Shown piece after piece: positions 8,087 through 17,276 of a stretch of DNA of 64,000 bases; the first letter of the stretch is position 1, and each line of letters opens with the position of its first letter. This DNA is from an uncultured Porphyromonadaceae bacterium (GTDB lineage Bacteria > Bacteroidota > Bacteroidia > Bacteroidales > Muribaculaceae). The position numbers and the translations under genes are program-made. Location of the stretch: positions 50,713 through 114,712 of the forward strand of contig CAMWXJ010000007.1 in NCBI GenBank assembly GCA_947178215.1, given 5' to 3'. Below the pieces are notes generated by a model. It searched no databases, had not been told where the DNA came from, and saw only the letters and a program-made list of their open reading frames with translations.

Positions 8087-9001
8087 ATGCGCCTGTTGAT
8101 TTCACTCATATCATTTCTGTGCCTCGCGCTCCCGGCGGTCAACGCCCAGGAGTTGCGCGCCACTGTCGAAATCAACACCGACCTAATCCAGGGCACCAAC
8201 AAGGATGTGTTCGAGGCGCTTCGCGAAGCGGTCGACAACTATCTCAACAACACCCGCTTCTCGCGGGCACAGATAGCGGCAGTGGAGCGCATAGAGTGTC
8301 GAATGATGCTCACTGTCACCGAATATGCCGACGACCGCATCAAGGGCGAGCTGACCGTACAGTCGACACGCCCCGTCTACAACAGCACCTACACATCCAC
8401 GCTGCTCAACATAAAGGACAGTAATGTGGAGTTTGACTTCCGTAAAGGCGAACCGCTCGTGTACAACGAGATGGAGGCGGCCACCAACCTCAACGCCCTA
8501 CTCGACTACTACGCCTTTCTTATCCTCGCTGTCGACTTCGACACATTTTCGCCGCGTGGCGGAGAGCAGTTTTTCGAGCGTCTCGCCACGATAGTGCAGA
8601 AAGCTCAGAGCGGCAGCGAGACAGGGTGGAAAACGTTTGAGGACAACCGCAACCGTGCCGCCATACTCGCCGCGTTCACCGACCCGTCGACCTCGTCGGT
8701 ACGCGACATGTATTACGCCTACCACCGTCGCGGCCTCGACGAGATGTTTACAGCTCCCGACCGCGGTCGCTCGGCTATCACCGAATCGCTCTACGCCCTT
8801 GAAAGGGTACGCGATGTCGACCCCATGAGCATCGCCTTGACAATATTCCGCGACACCAAGTTGGACGAGCTCGTCAACATCTACTCCAAGTCGCCGCAAA
8901 CCGAACGCGAAAGCGTGGCGAAGATACTGACTGAGCTTTATCCCACCGACCGCAACCGTATAGACCTTATCAAGAACCCTCCCGAAACAAACACACACTG
9001 A
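8087..9001 (+). CDS. DUF4835 family exported protein
   Basis: Secreted or envelope protein of 304 residues with an N-terminal signal peptide (MRLLISLISFLCLALP, cleavage near VNAQE at residue 22). The family is DUF4835, restricted to Bacteroidota, with no assigned function. Visible landmarks are the start of the mature region (ELRATVEINTDLIQGTNK), FRKGEPLVYNEM, the NLNALLDYYAFLILAVDFDTFS hydrophobic stretch, and a helical C-terminal half. In many Bacteroidota this gene sits between coaBC and recN, as here, which supports the family call. The conserved link to DNA and cofactor genes is unexplained. Five nucleotides separate it from recN. Confidence 0.88.
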   Translation: MRLLISLISFLCLALPAVNAQELRATVEINTDLIQGTNKDVFEALREAVDNYLNNTRFSRAQIAAVERIECRMMLTVTEYADDRIKGELTVQSTRPVYNSTYTSTLLNIKDSNVEFDFRKGEPLVYNEMEAATNLNALLDYYAFLILAVDFDTFSPRGGEQFFERLATIVQKAQSGSETGWKTFEDNRNRAAILAAFTDPSTSSVRDMYYAYHRRGLDEMFTAPDRGRSAITESLYALERVRDVDPMSIALTIFRDTKLDELVNIYSKSPQTERESVAKILTELYPTDRNRIDLIKNPPETNTH

Positions 9002-9006
9002 CGCCA

Positions 9007-10674
9007 ATGCTTGAAACGCTCCACATAGCCAACTACGCCCTTATCGACTGCATTGACATCGACTTCCACCCCGGCCTCAACATCATCACGGGTGAGACCG
9101 GCGCGGGCAAGTCGATAATGCTCGGCGCTCTCTCGCTCATTCTGGGCGGCAGGGCCGACACTCGTGCCGTGCGCCATGCCGACCGCAAATCGGTCATCGA
9201 GGCCACGTTCAATGTCGCCGGTCATGAAAGGCTGCGGGAGTTCTGCGAAGCCAACGACATTGACTGGGACCCGGAACACTGCATAGTGAGGCGAGAGATA
9301 AGCCCTTCGGGACGTTCGCGCGCATTTGTCAACGACTCGCCCGTGCCCCTCACCAAGCTCGCGGAAGTGTCGGGACGCCTCGTCGACATCCACTCACAGC
9401 ACCAGAACCAGTTGCTCACGCGCCCGGAGTTCCAGATGGAGGTCATCGACACAATGGCCGGAAACGGCGACCGCCTCGCCGAACACCGCCGCCGCTACGA
9501 GACATTCCGCGAAGCGGCCCGCGCCCTTAAAGTGGCTAAAAAGCGCCTCGAACGCTCACGCGAGGACGAAGAGTACACCCGCTTTCAACTCGACCAGCTC
9601 AACGAGCTCCACCTTAAAGGACCCGAAGAGCAGGATGAGCTTGAACAGCGCCGCGACCTGCTCACCAACATCACTACCGTAAAGGACGCGCTACGACGCA
9701 CGCTCGACGCCCTCGAAGGCACTCCCGGGGCGCTTGATTTGCTCGACGACGCCGCACAGGCTGCACGCGAGGCTACTCCCGCTCTTGACGAGAGCGACGA
9801 TCTTCCCGGACGCATCGAAAGCGCGCGAATCGAAATAAAAGACATTACCGACAGCCTCACGGCGGCCGACAGCCGGCTTGACGCCGACCCGGCCGAACTG
9901 GAAGCTATCGAAGAGCGCCTGTCGACCATATACTCGCTCCAAGCACGTCATCACGTCGATACCGTGGAAGCGCTAATCAAACTGCGCGACACACTCCAAC
10001 GGCGCCTCGACGAGATTGACAACAGCGACACCGCCATTGCCAACCTCGAACGCGAGGCCAGACGCGCCATGGCTCTTGCACGCGAGAGTGCGGCCGTGCT
10101 GACAGCCGCCCGACGCGAGGCCGCACAGCAGTTTGCCGACGAACTGCTTGAACGCGCCCGCCCGCTCGGCATGCGCAATCTCCGCTGCGAGGTAGCCGTC
10201 ACGCCGTCGCAGAGCCTCTCCACCACAGGCTCCGACGAAGTGTCGTTCAACTTTGCTTTCAACAAGAACCAGCCGCTGATGCCTGTCGGCGGCGCAGCAT
10301 CGGGCGGTGAAATCTCGCGCCTGATGCTTTCAATCAAATCAATCATAGCCGACCGCATGGAACTTCCGTCGATTATCTTCGACGAGGTAGACACCGGTGT
10401 GTCGGGAGACGTGGCCAACCGCATGGGCCTCATGATGGCCGACATTTCGCAGTCGCTGCAAGTCATAGCCATTACCCATCTGCCGCAAGTCGCCGCAAAA
10501 GGCTCGCATCACTACAAGGTATATAAACACGACGACGACACGTCGACCCATACACGCATCACGCAGCTAACACCCGATGAACGCATCGGCGAGCTTGCGC
10601 TCATGCTCTCGGGCGACCCCGACAGCCCCTCGGCACGCGCCGCGGCCCTCGCTCTTCTGTCGCCCGACAAATAA
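9007..10674 (+). CDS. recN: DNA repair protein RecN
   Basis: SMC-like ATPase acting early in repair of double-strand breaks. The 555-residue product has Walker A GETGAGKS at residues 29-36 and a long helical coiled-coil middle (about 155-370, rich in Glu, Arg and Leu). The C-terminal ATPase half has the ABC signature SGGEISRLMLSIKSI, Walker B IIFDEVDTGVSGDVA, and the D-loop/His-switch segment VIAITHLPQVAA. Length and order match the family. It lies 5 nt after the DUF4835 gene and 39 nt before rlmB, so it is very probably co-transcribed. Confidence 0.97.
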   Translation: MLETLHIANYALIDCIDIDFHPGLNIITGETGAGKSIMLGALSLILGGRADTRAVRHADRKSVIEATFNVAGHERLREFCEANDIDWDPEHCIVRREISPSGRSRAFVNDSPVPLTKLAEVSGRLVDIHSQHQNQLLTRPEFQMEVIDTMAGNGDRLAEHRRRYETFREAARALKVAKKRLERSREDEEYTRFQLDQLNELHLKGPEEQDELEQRRDLLTNITTVKDALRRTLDALEGTPGALDLLDDAAQAAREATPALDESDDLPGRIESARIEIKDITDSLTAADSRLDADPAELEAIEERLSTIYSLQARHHVDTVEALIKLRDTLQRRLDEIDNSDTAIANLEREARRAMALARESAAVLTAARREAAQQFADELLERARPLGMRNLRCEVAVTPSQSLSTTGSDEVSFNFAFNKNQPLMPVGGAASGGEISRLMLSIKSIIADRMELPSIIFDEVDTGVSGDVANRMGLMMADISQSLQVIAITHLPQVAAKGSHHYKVYKHDDDTSTHTRITQLTPDERIGELALMLSGDPDSPSARAAALALLSPDK

Positions 10675-10713
10675 TCCACCCGTTCATCACTAACCAAGCT
10701 AATTCATACGACA

Positions 10714-11472
10714 TTGGACCGCAACGACTACATATTCGGCATACGCGCCGTCATCGAGGCCATAGAAGCAGGCCGCGACATCGACAAGATTTTCGTCAAG
10801 AAAGATATTCAGGCCGATAACGCCCGCGAACTCTTCGAGCTGACACGACGCTACCGCATACTTGTGCAGCGTGTGCCCGTGGAGCGCATCGACCGCATCA
10901 CCCGCAAGAATCACCAGGGCGTGCTCGCCATTCTCTCCCCCATCACCTACCACCGACTCGACCATCTCACCGCACAACTCTATGAGGAGGGCGTGCTGCC
11001 GTTCGTTGTACTTCTCGACGGCATCACCGACGTGCGCAACTTCGGCGCAATAGCACGCACTGCCGAGGCCGCCGGCGCCGACGCAATCATAATCCCCGAA
11101 CATGGCAGCGTATCCGTGGGCGGCGACGCGGTAAAGACTTCGGCGGGCGCGCTGCTACGTCTGCCCGTGTGCCGCGAACGATCGATTCTGAGCGCGGCTC
11201 GCTATCTGAAAGACAACGGCTATCGCCTCGTGGCCGTTACCGAAAAAGCCGACATCAACTACACTACAATCAACTACACAGACACCCCGATAGCACTCGT
11301 CATGGGCTCGGAGGACACCGGCATATCGCCCGACGTGCTCGCCATGTGCGACGAGTTCGCATCAATACCCATGCTCGGCCATATAGGTTCACTCAACGTA
11401 TCGGTAGCTGCCGGCGTTATGATGTATGAAGTGGTACGTCAACGCCTCGCCGCCAACCTCGAAGTGATATGA
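10714..11472 (+). CDS. rlmB: 23S rRNA (guanosine-2'-O-)-methyltransferase RlmB (SpoU family)
   Basis: SAM-dependent ribose methyltransferase of the SpoU/TrmH (SPOUT) fold, 252 residues. An N-terminal substrate-binding domain (about 1-90, MDRNDYIFGIRAVIEAI) precedes the knotted catalytic domain with motif 1 VRNFGAIARTAEAAG, motif 2 LVMGSEDTGIS, and motif 3 GSLNVSVAAGVMMYE. The TTG at 10714 is the only start in place for the conserved opening, because no ATG or GTG is available in frame nearby. A closely related TrmH-type tRNA methyltransferase is a possible alternative, but the N-terminal domain favours RlmB. The stop overlaps the next gene by ATGA. Confidence 0.9.
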   Translation: MDRNDYIFGIRAVIEAIEAGRDIDKIFVKKDIQADNARELFELTRRYRILVQRVPVERIDRITRKNHQGVLAILSPITYHRLDHLTAQLYEEGVLPFVVLLDGITDVRNFGAIARTAEAAGADAIIIPEHGSVSVGGDAVKTSAGALLRLPVCRERSILSAARYLKDNGYRLVAVTEKADINYTTINYTDTPIALVMGSEDTGISPDVLAMCDEFASIPMLGHIGSLNVSVAAGVMMYEVVRQRLAANLEVI

Positions 11473-14009
11473 CCGGCGTCCGACACATAGCCGTCGCCAC
11501 ACTCATCGCGGCAATTGCCGCGGGAACCGTTTCATGCTCCGACAATATGACCAACACTGGCGGTGGCTCCGGTGCGCTTCAAGTCAATATCGAAGTGGAC
11601 CCGACAATACACGCCGGAGGCGCTACAAGTGTCCCGTCGGATATTGTCGCCGCTCCGCAGGCCGATGACTTCGACATCTATATCACCGACACAGAGGGCA
11701 CGCGGGCGCTCTGGACGGGAGACACGTCAGACGCCTTGCCGGAGCTTCTGCTTCCCGGCGTGTATGACCTTACAGTGTTGTCAGGCACGCTCGACGCCGA
11801 GGGATTCGGTACGCCATGTTTCCGCGCCTCCACAGCCATAGAGATATGCCACGGCCAGACGACAGTGGCCGACGTCACCGCGACACTCGCCACAGCTCTC
11901 ATCGACATAGACTTCGACAGCTCGGTGACGCGGACTTTCAGCGATATTTCAGCCTCACTGCACTCATTCAGCGGCCACTACATAACCTATTCGCTTGACG
12001 AACAGCGCCCCGCTTTCATACGCCCCGGAGACATAATGCTGGCGTTCAACGCGACTATGCCCGACGGACGTGAGCTCATGTTCTATTCGCTCACACTCAA
12101 AGACACCTCTCCGGCCACATACTACAAGATTACCGTCAACGCGTCGACCGACAGCGACGGCAATCCTGTGGTGACCGCTCGCGTGTCGACCGGCGACGAG
12201 GCATCGGTGACGCTTACGCCTGAATTTATAGCGAGTCGCGGCCCCGAGCTCTCCTCCTCCGGTTTCACCAACAACCACACCATCACACTAAGCGAGGGCG
12301 CCATACCCGATGAACCGCTTATTGTAACAGTAAGTTCCGACAATCTCGCCCACCTTTTTCTCACGGCAATCGCTCCGACACTCGGCTCGGCGTTCACCCG
12401 CGAAATGGATCTGCTCAACCTCTCCCAGGCCGAAGCCGATTCGTTGAAGCATTACGGACTTGTCATGTCGGGGCTGCACAAAGGGGCGGTCGAAAACGCG
12501 ACCGTCGACCTCACCGAACTTGTGCGGCATCTCCGTTACGTTGATGCCGGTGTTCCGTCGACCATGTCGCTCCTTGCCGTCGATGTGCAGGAGCGCATAT
12601 CGCCGCCGCTCATTCTCTCGGTGGAGACAGCTCCCGTAGAGCTCGACATCGAATCCGTTTCCGACGCAATAATAGGCGTCAACACAGCACAGATGCTGGT
12701 ACGCTCGTCGACCTCGCAGCTCGACGGCAACCTCACTCTCCAAGCTTTCGACGCCGAGGATAACGACTGGACCGATCTCACCATTTCGTCGATAGAGCAT
12801 GACAGCGGCAACCTGTGGGCTGTCAACTTCACAATACCTGATGGGGTGAATCCGGTGATTGTCAGAGTGTTTTATTGCAGCAAAGAACGCGACACATTTA
12901 CCGTGAAGCGCGCGTCTCCGTCATACAGCATAGCGGTAGATCCGTTCGCGCTCCACGCCGACATAATAGTCGAGGCCGAAGATGAGCGTATGACCGGCAT
13001 CGTCACTTCGGCTATGCAGATATATACCGATGACGGCAAGACACGACTTCAACTGCTCGAGCGCTACCCTTCGGAGGGACGCATAAAGGTTTCGGGACTT
13101 GAAGCTGGGAAGAATTACAGTCTGCGCCCCACACTTGTGGCCGTACCCGGCCAAGACGACTTCGGCCCCACACTCAATTTCAAGACCGAGAACGCGACAC
13201 AGTTTGCCAACGGTGATTTCGAGCGTGTGGTATTCGACGCAATCAAATATGCCGATATGCCATCGGGAGGCCGCTACTCGCAGAATATCGTGGAGATATA
13301 CAACCGTCAGAACCGCACCTCCTTTGATCTCAAAACCCCGGCAAGCTGGTGCACAGTCAACGCAAAGACATTCTGCCGCCTGTCGACAAACCACAACACC
13401 TGGTATCTTGCTCCCTCGACATATATAGTAGAGGACGCCGCGTCGGGCGCGTATGCCGTAAGGCTCGACTGCGTAGGCTACGACACTCACGGCGCCGACA
13501 TACCTGACTATGTTCAGACCTCGCAGCCCTATACCCCTTACAGCCTTAACGTGCCCGCAGGATATTCCCGGGCGGCCGGACGCCTATTCCTCGGCAATTA
13601 TTCCTACGATGCCGAGACGGAGACCGAACAGTATGACGAGGGCATAGCATTTGATTCACGCCCCTCGGCGCTCAACGGATTCTACAAATATCTCTCGACA
13701 TCGGCCAATCCCGGAGCCACTGCGATAGCCCGCATCGAAGTAATGGGCGACGCCTACGGCACGGAGATAGTGATAGCCCGCGGAGAAAAACTCCTGCCCC
13801 CGGCGTTGTCCTACACCGCATTCACCATCCCCCTCGCCTATCAGCACTTCGGCGTAAAAGCCACCCATCTGCGCATCCTTTTCGCCGCGTCGTCAAGCAT
13901 CGGCGACATAGAGAGCGAGACAGAACAGATTATTGTAATTCCATATCCCGAAACATCGACATTCCTCGGCAGTTCGCTCTGGCTCGACAATCTGTCACTA
14001 AGTTATTAA
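11469..14009 (+). CDS. DUF4493/PCMD domain lipoprotein
   Basis: Large surface lipoprotein, 846 residues. The signal ends in TVSC, with the predicted lipidated Cys at residue 23, followed by a Gly/Ser linker. The N-terminal region (about 35-250) matches DUF4493 in pattern: an extended beta domain with DFDIYITDTEG, LLPGVYDLTVLSG and a TTVADVTATLATALIDIDF-type strand pair. The C-terminal region (about 580-846) looks like PCMD, the putative carbohydrate-metabolism domain, with NGDFE near its start and SLWLDNLSLSY at its end. Function is unknown; the PCMD name suggests glycan binding or processing. The ATG overlaps the rlmB stop by 4 nt, so translation is probably coupled. It begins a five-gene envelope cluster ending at 18142. 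Confidence 0.85.
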   Translation: MTGVRHIAVATLIAAIAAGTVSCSDNMTNTGGGSGALQVNIEVDPTIHAGGATSVPSDIVAAPQADDFDIYITDTEGTRALWTGDTSDALPELLLPGVYDLTVLSGTLDAEGFGTPCFRASTAIEICHGQTTVADVTATLATALIDIDFDSSVTRTFSDISASLHSFSGHYITYSLDEQRPAFIRPGDIMLAFNATMPDGRELMFYSLTLKDTSPATYYKITVNASTDSDGNPVVTARVSTGDEASVTLTPEFIASRGPELSSSGFTNNHTITLSEGAIPDEPLIVTVSSDNLAHLFLTAIAPTLGSAFTREMDLLNLSQAEADSLKHYGLVMSGLHKGAVENATVDLTELVRHLRYVDAGVPSTMSLLAVDVQERISPPLILSVETAPVELDIESVSDAIIGVNTAQMLVRSSTSQLDGNLTLQAFDAEDNDWTDLTISSIEHDSGNLWAVNFTIPDGVNPVIVRVFYCSKERDTFTVKRASPSYSIAVDPFALHADIIVEAEDERMTGIVTSAMQIYTDDGKTRLQLLERYPSEGRIKVSGLEAGKNYSLRPTLVAVPGQDDFGPTLNFKTENATQFANGDFERVVFDAIKYADMPSGGRYSQNIVEIYNRQNRTSFDLKTPASWCTVNAKTFCRLSTNHNTWYLAPSTYIVEDAASGAYAVRLDCVGYDTHGADIPDYVQTSQPYTPYSLNVPAGYSRAAGRLFLGNYSYDAETETEQYDEGIAFDSRPSALNGFYKYLSTSANPGATAIARIEVMGDAYGTEIVIARGEKLLPPALSYTAFTIPLAYQHFGVKATHLRILFAASSSIGDIESETEQIIVIPYPETSTFLGSSLWLDNLSLSY

Positions 14010-14055
14010 TTCCCTCCAGCAAAAGCTCACGCTTCTCCACCCACCAACCGCAATC

Positions 14056-14805
14056 ATGCATTCATTCATCCGTCTGTTAACCGTCACGTTGCTCGCCGCT
14101 TCGGCGCTGATGTGCCCCCTGCAAGCCGGGGCGCAGGAACAGTTCAAGCGTGGCCTTGAACGCATCACATTCATCCCCAAAGGCCAGTGGATAACCGGTG
14201 TCAACGTCAACTATTCGGCCACCGACATGAACAACTACCAGTTTCTGGTGGTCGAAAATCTGTCAGGCGACAACTACTCGTTTAAAGTGAGCCCGATGCT
14301 CATGTACGCTTTCCGCGACAATCTCGCCGCCGGCGCGCGGTTCTCGTTCGAGCGCTCCATGACAACGCTAAATTCAGGCGATGTGGTAATCGACTCGGAG
14401 ACCGACTATAATGTCGACAACCTCAATCAGGTTTCCAACAACTACTTCACCACCGCCGCCATGCGCTACTACATATCGCTCGGCAACTCAACACGCTTCG
14501 GCCTGTTCAACGAGCTTCAACTTAAACTCGGCGGCGGCCAGTCAAAGATAGTCAACGGCTCCGGCGACGACATCACCGGCAATTTCGAGCGCAACTTCCA
14601 GGCCGAGATAGGTCTCGCTCCCGGCATGGTGATGTTCCTGTCAAACTACTCGGCGATTGAGGTCAATGTAGGTGTGCTCGGATTCGGCTACACACACACC
14701 AAAACCACAACCGACAGGGTATATGTGGCACATCGCCACAGCAAGCATGCCAACTTTAAAGTCAACCTCTTCTCGATTTCGTTCGGAGTCGCGTTTTACC
14801 TCTAA
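14056..14805 (+). CDS. Outer-membrane beta-barrel protein A of the PCMD cluster
   Basis: Exported protein of 249 residues with a signal peptide ending about residue 27 (LQAGAQEQ). The mature part alternates polar and hydrophobic residues and ends in aromatic FSISFGVAFYL, a typical outer-membrane barrel C-terminus. It shares an RGLERITFIPKGQW opening with the next gene (RGLFNYLFIPKGQW), and both carry an F-N-E segment (LFNELQLKLGGG here). I do not recognise a named family beyond outer-membrane beta-barrel. It lies 46 nt after the PCMD lipoprotein and 12 nt before its paralog. A surface anchor or channel for the flanking lipoproteins is a reasonable inference. Confidence 0.8.
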   Translation: MHSFIRLLTVTLLAASALMCPLQAGAQEQFKRGLERITFIPKGQWITGVNVNYSATDMNNYQFLVVENLSGDNYSFKVSPMLMYAFRDNLAAGARFSFERSMTTLNSGDVVIDSETDYNVDNLNQVSNNYFTTAAMRYYISLGNSTRFGLFNELQLKLGGGQSKIVNGSGDDITGNFERNFQAEIGLAPGMVMFLSNYSAIEVNVGVLGFGYTHTKTTTDRVYVAHRHSKHANFKVNLFSISFGVAFYL

Positions 14806-14817
14806 TCCGGTCGTCTT

Positions 14818-15666
14818 ATGTTAAAACGTTTCATCAGTATCATGATATGTGCGGCTGCCGTGGCACTCAGTGCCGCAGCGCAGTCGACCGATTCACTCGT
14901 CGTGCGCAAATCACTCGGCAAGATTCCCGCGCCCACCGAACGTGTGATTGTAGGCGAAGACACCGTGTCAATCATCATTCCGCAGAAAAACTATGGTCGC
15001 TTCGACCGCGGACTGTTCAACTATCTCTTCATACCCAAAGGGCAATGGTCGTTTGGCGTCACGGCCGCTTACAGCGAATTCGACGCAAGCGACATACAGA
15101 TGCTATCCTATCTCAAAGATTTCGACTTCAACGGCAAGCAGTACTCAATCAAGCCGTCGGTAAGTTACTTCTTCGAAAGCAACCAGGCCCTCGGCGTTAA
15201 GCTCAACTACACCCGTCGAGACGCCGACCTGGGGCGTCTGGCCGTCGATTTCGACGACGACATTTCATTTGACGTGCGCGACGTGAGCTACACCTCCTCC
15301 GACTATGCGATAGGCGTGTTCTACCGCAACTATGTTGGTCTCGGCACAATGAAGCGATTCGCAGTATTCAACGAAGTAGACCTGTCGTTTGCATCCGGGT
15401 CATCACGCTTCATACGCTCTTATAACAATGTGCCCCGCGACACCCGCACAACCTCCGTTGAGGGCTCGCTCAACTTCTCGCCAGGCGTGTGCGTGTTCAT
15501 AATGGACAACGTCAACTTCAACGTATCGTTTGGCGTGTTTGGCATCAAGGTGCGCAAAGAGCGCCAGACGACCGACGGCACCGAGACAGGCTCGCGCGTG
15601 TCATCGGGAGCCAATTTCCGCTTCAACATCTTCAACATCAACTTCGGCTTGGGCTTCAATATATGA
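14818..15666 (+). CDS. Outer-membrane beta-barrel protein B of the PCMD cluster
   Basis: Paralog of the preceding gene, 282 residues, with signal peptide MLKRFISIMICAAAVALSAA and cleavage near AAAQS. Between signal and barrel it has an extra segment of about 40 residues (from SLGKIPAPTERVIV to the RGLFNYLFIPKGQW motif) that protein A lacks. Repeated beta strands follow, with FNEVDLSFASG matching FNELQLKLGGG of protein A, and the end is aromatic (FNINFGLGFNI). The two barrels are clearly related but diverged, so the duplication is old. The stop overlaps the following lipoprotein start by 4 nt (ATGA), implying coupled translation. Confidence 0.8.
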   Translation: MLKRFISIMICAAAVALSAAAQSTDSLVVRKSLGKIPAPTERVIVGEDTVSIIIPQKNYGRFDRGLFNYLFIPKGQWSFGVTAAYSEFDASDIQMLSYLKDFDFNGKQYSIKPSVSYFFESNQALGVKLNYTRRDADLGRLAVDFDDDISFDVRDVSYTSSDYAIGVFYRNYVGLGTMKRFAVFNEVDLSFASGSSRFIRSYNNVPRDTRTTSVEGSLNFSPGVCVFIMDNVNFNVSFGVFGIKVRKERQTTDGTETGSRVSSGANFRFNIFNINFGLGFNI

Positions 15667-17276
15667 TGACTACAAGATTCATCGCACCGGTGGCCGCGCT
15701 CGCGCTTTGCGCCACAACCGTAACATCGTGCATCTCCGACTCCGACATACCGTATCCAAACATACAGGCCAACATCCTTGACTTCGAAGTCGAAGGGCAG
15801 ACACGCAACGCTCTCATCGACACACTTCAACGCACGGTAACGGTCAACATCAACGATTCTGTCAATCCCGCGCGTCTAAAAGTGGAGCGCTTCACACTTG
15901 CGCCCGGCGCAAGCCTTGTGACCGACACCACCGTAATCACCGACGGACTCGACCTCACCTCGCCCATGACACTCACGCTTAAAGTGTACCGCGAATACGA
16001 CTGGACCATTACAGCCATACGCAATGTGACACGCAGCTTTGCGGTCGCGGGACAGATAGGCCCATCGGTCATCGACGCGGAAGCGCATACAGTCACCGTG
16101 ACGCTGCCTACCAGCGCTGATTTGAAAGCCGTGACTGTCACGGCCATGAAACTCGCCGGAGCAACCGCAACCTATTCGCCGGAACTCGTAGGCAAGCCAC
16201 ACGACTTCACATCGCCCGTCACGGTAAATGTAAGCGAATATGGCGCCACCACACCATGGACCATAACGGTCAACACCACCGACCTCGCCGTCGACATCAC
16301 ATCGGTCGACGCATGGACCCGTGTGGCATGGCTACACGCCTCTGTAAAGGAAGGCGCGTCGTGCCGCTTCGAGTACCGCCGGGCCGACGCCGGAGAGAAC
16401 GCCGCATGGACGGCAGCCCCCGCCACATGGACCATTGACGGCGAAGCGGGCGAGCTGATATGCCGCGTAATACACCTCGACCCGGTCACAGAATATGTGG
16501 CGCGAGCGATCGACACCATGACCGGAGCGTCATCACCCGAAGTGACTTTCACTACCGGAAACGAAGTCCAGGTTCCCAACGCCAACTTCACCGAGTGGTG
16601 GCTCGACGGCAAGATATGGTGCCCCTGGGCCAAAGACGGCGAAGATTTCTGGGGCACGGGAAACAAAGGCGCGACAACACTCGGCGACAGCAACACCACT
16701 CCCGTAATCGACGCTGAATCAGCTACCGGTTATGCCGGCGCCAGCCTCGACACACGCTTCGTTGGTATAGGCATGCTCGGCAAGCTCGCCGCAGGCAATC
16801 TTTTCTCGGGCATATACGTCCGCACCGACGGCACAAACGGAGTGCTGTCGTTAGGACGCCCGTTCATCGAACGCCCCACCTCCTTACGCGCCACAATAAA
16901 ATATCACTCGGCCACAATTTCACACTCGTCAACAGATTTCAGTTATCTGAAAGGACGTCCCGACACATGTGTCGTGTGGTGTGCCCTCATCGACTCGGAA
17001 GAGCCTTACGAGATACGCACCAAGCCGAGCGACCGTCATCTCTTTGACGAAAACGCTCCCGAAGTAATAGCCTACGGACGTTTCCAGCAAGGCTCCGACA
17101 TTGAGAATCTCACAACCGTCGACATCCCGCTGACATACGTCGCAACCGACCGCCGCCCCCGCTACATCATCATCGTGGCTTCAGCGTCGAAATACGGCGA
17201 CTTCTTCACCGGTGGAGCCGGTTCGCTGCTCACCGTAAAGAATTATACACTCACCTACGATTATCCTGATTTGTGA
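15663..17276 (+). CDS. Ig-like/PCMD domain lipoprotein
   Basis: Surface lipoprotein, 537 residues, with lipobox VTSC at residues 20-23. Two Ig-like repeats follow, each ending in W-T-I-T (YDWTITAI near residue 118 and TPWTITVNT near 203), similar to DUF5018-type modules. A fibronectin-III-like module follows, and then a C-terminal PCMD region (about 300-537) opening with VPNANFTEWWLDGKIW. The start is ATG 15663, inside the previous stop; a second ATG at 15666 is equally possible. It pairs with the larger PCMD lipoprotein at 11469, with the barrels between them. Glycan binding is inferred from the domain name only. Confidence 0.83.
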   Translation: MMTTRFIAPVAALALCATTVTSCISDSDIPYPNIQANILDFEVEGQTRNALIDTLQRTVTVNINDSVNPARLKVERFTLAPGASLVTDTTVITDGLDLTSPMTLTLKVYREYDWTITAIRNVTRSFAVAGQIGPSVIDAEAHTVTVTLPTSADLKAVTVTAMKLAGATATYSPELVGKPHDFTSPVTVNVSEYGATTPWTITVNTTDLAVDITSVDAWTRVAWLHASVKEGASCRFEYRRADAGENAAWTAAPATWTIDGEAGELICRVIHLDPVTEYVARAIDTMTGASSPEVTFTTGNEVQVPNANFTEWWLDGKIWCPWAKDGEDFWGTGNKGATTLGDSNTTPVIDAESATGYAGASLDTRFVGIGMLGKLAAGNLFSGIYVRTDGTNGVLSLGRPFIERPTSLRATIKYHSATISHSSTDFSYLKGRPDTCVVWCALIDSEEPYEIRTKPSDRHLFDENAPEVIAYGRFQQGSDIENLTTVDIPLTYVATDRRPRYIIIVASASKYGDFFTGGAGSLLTVKNYTLTYDYPDL

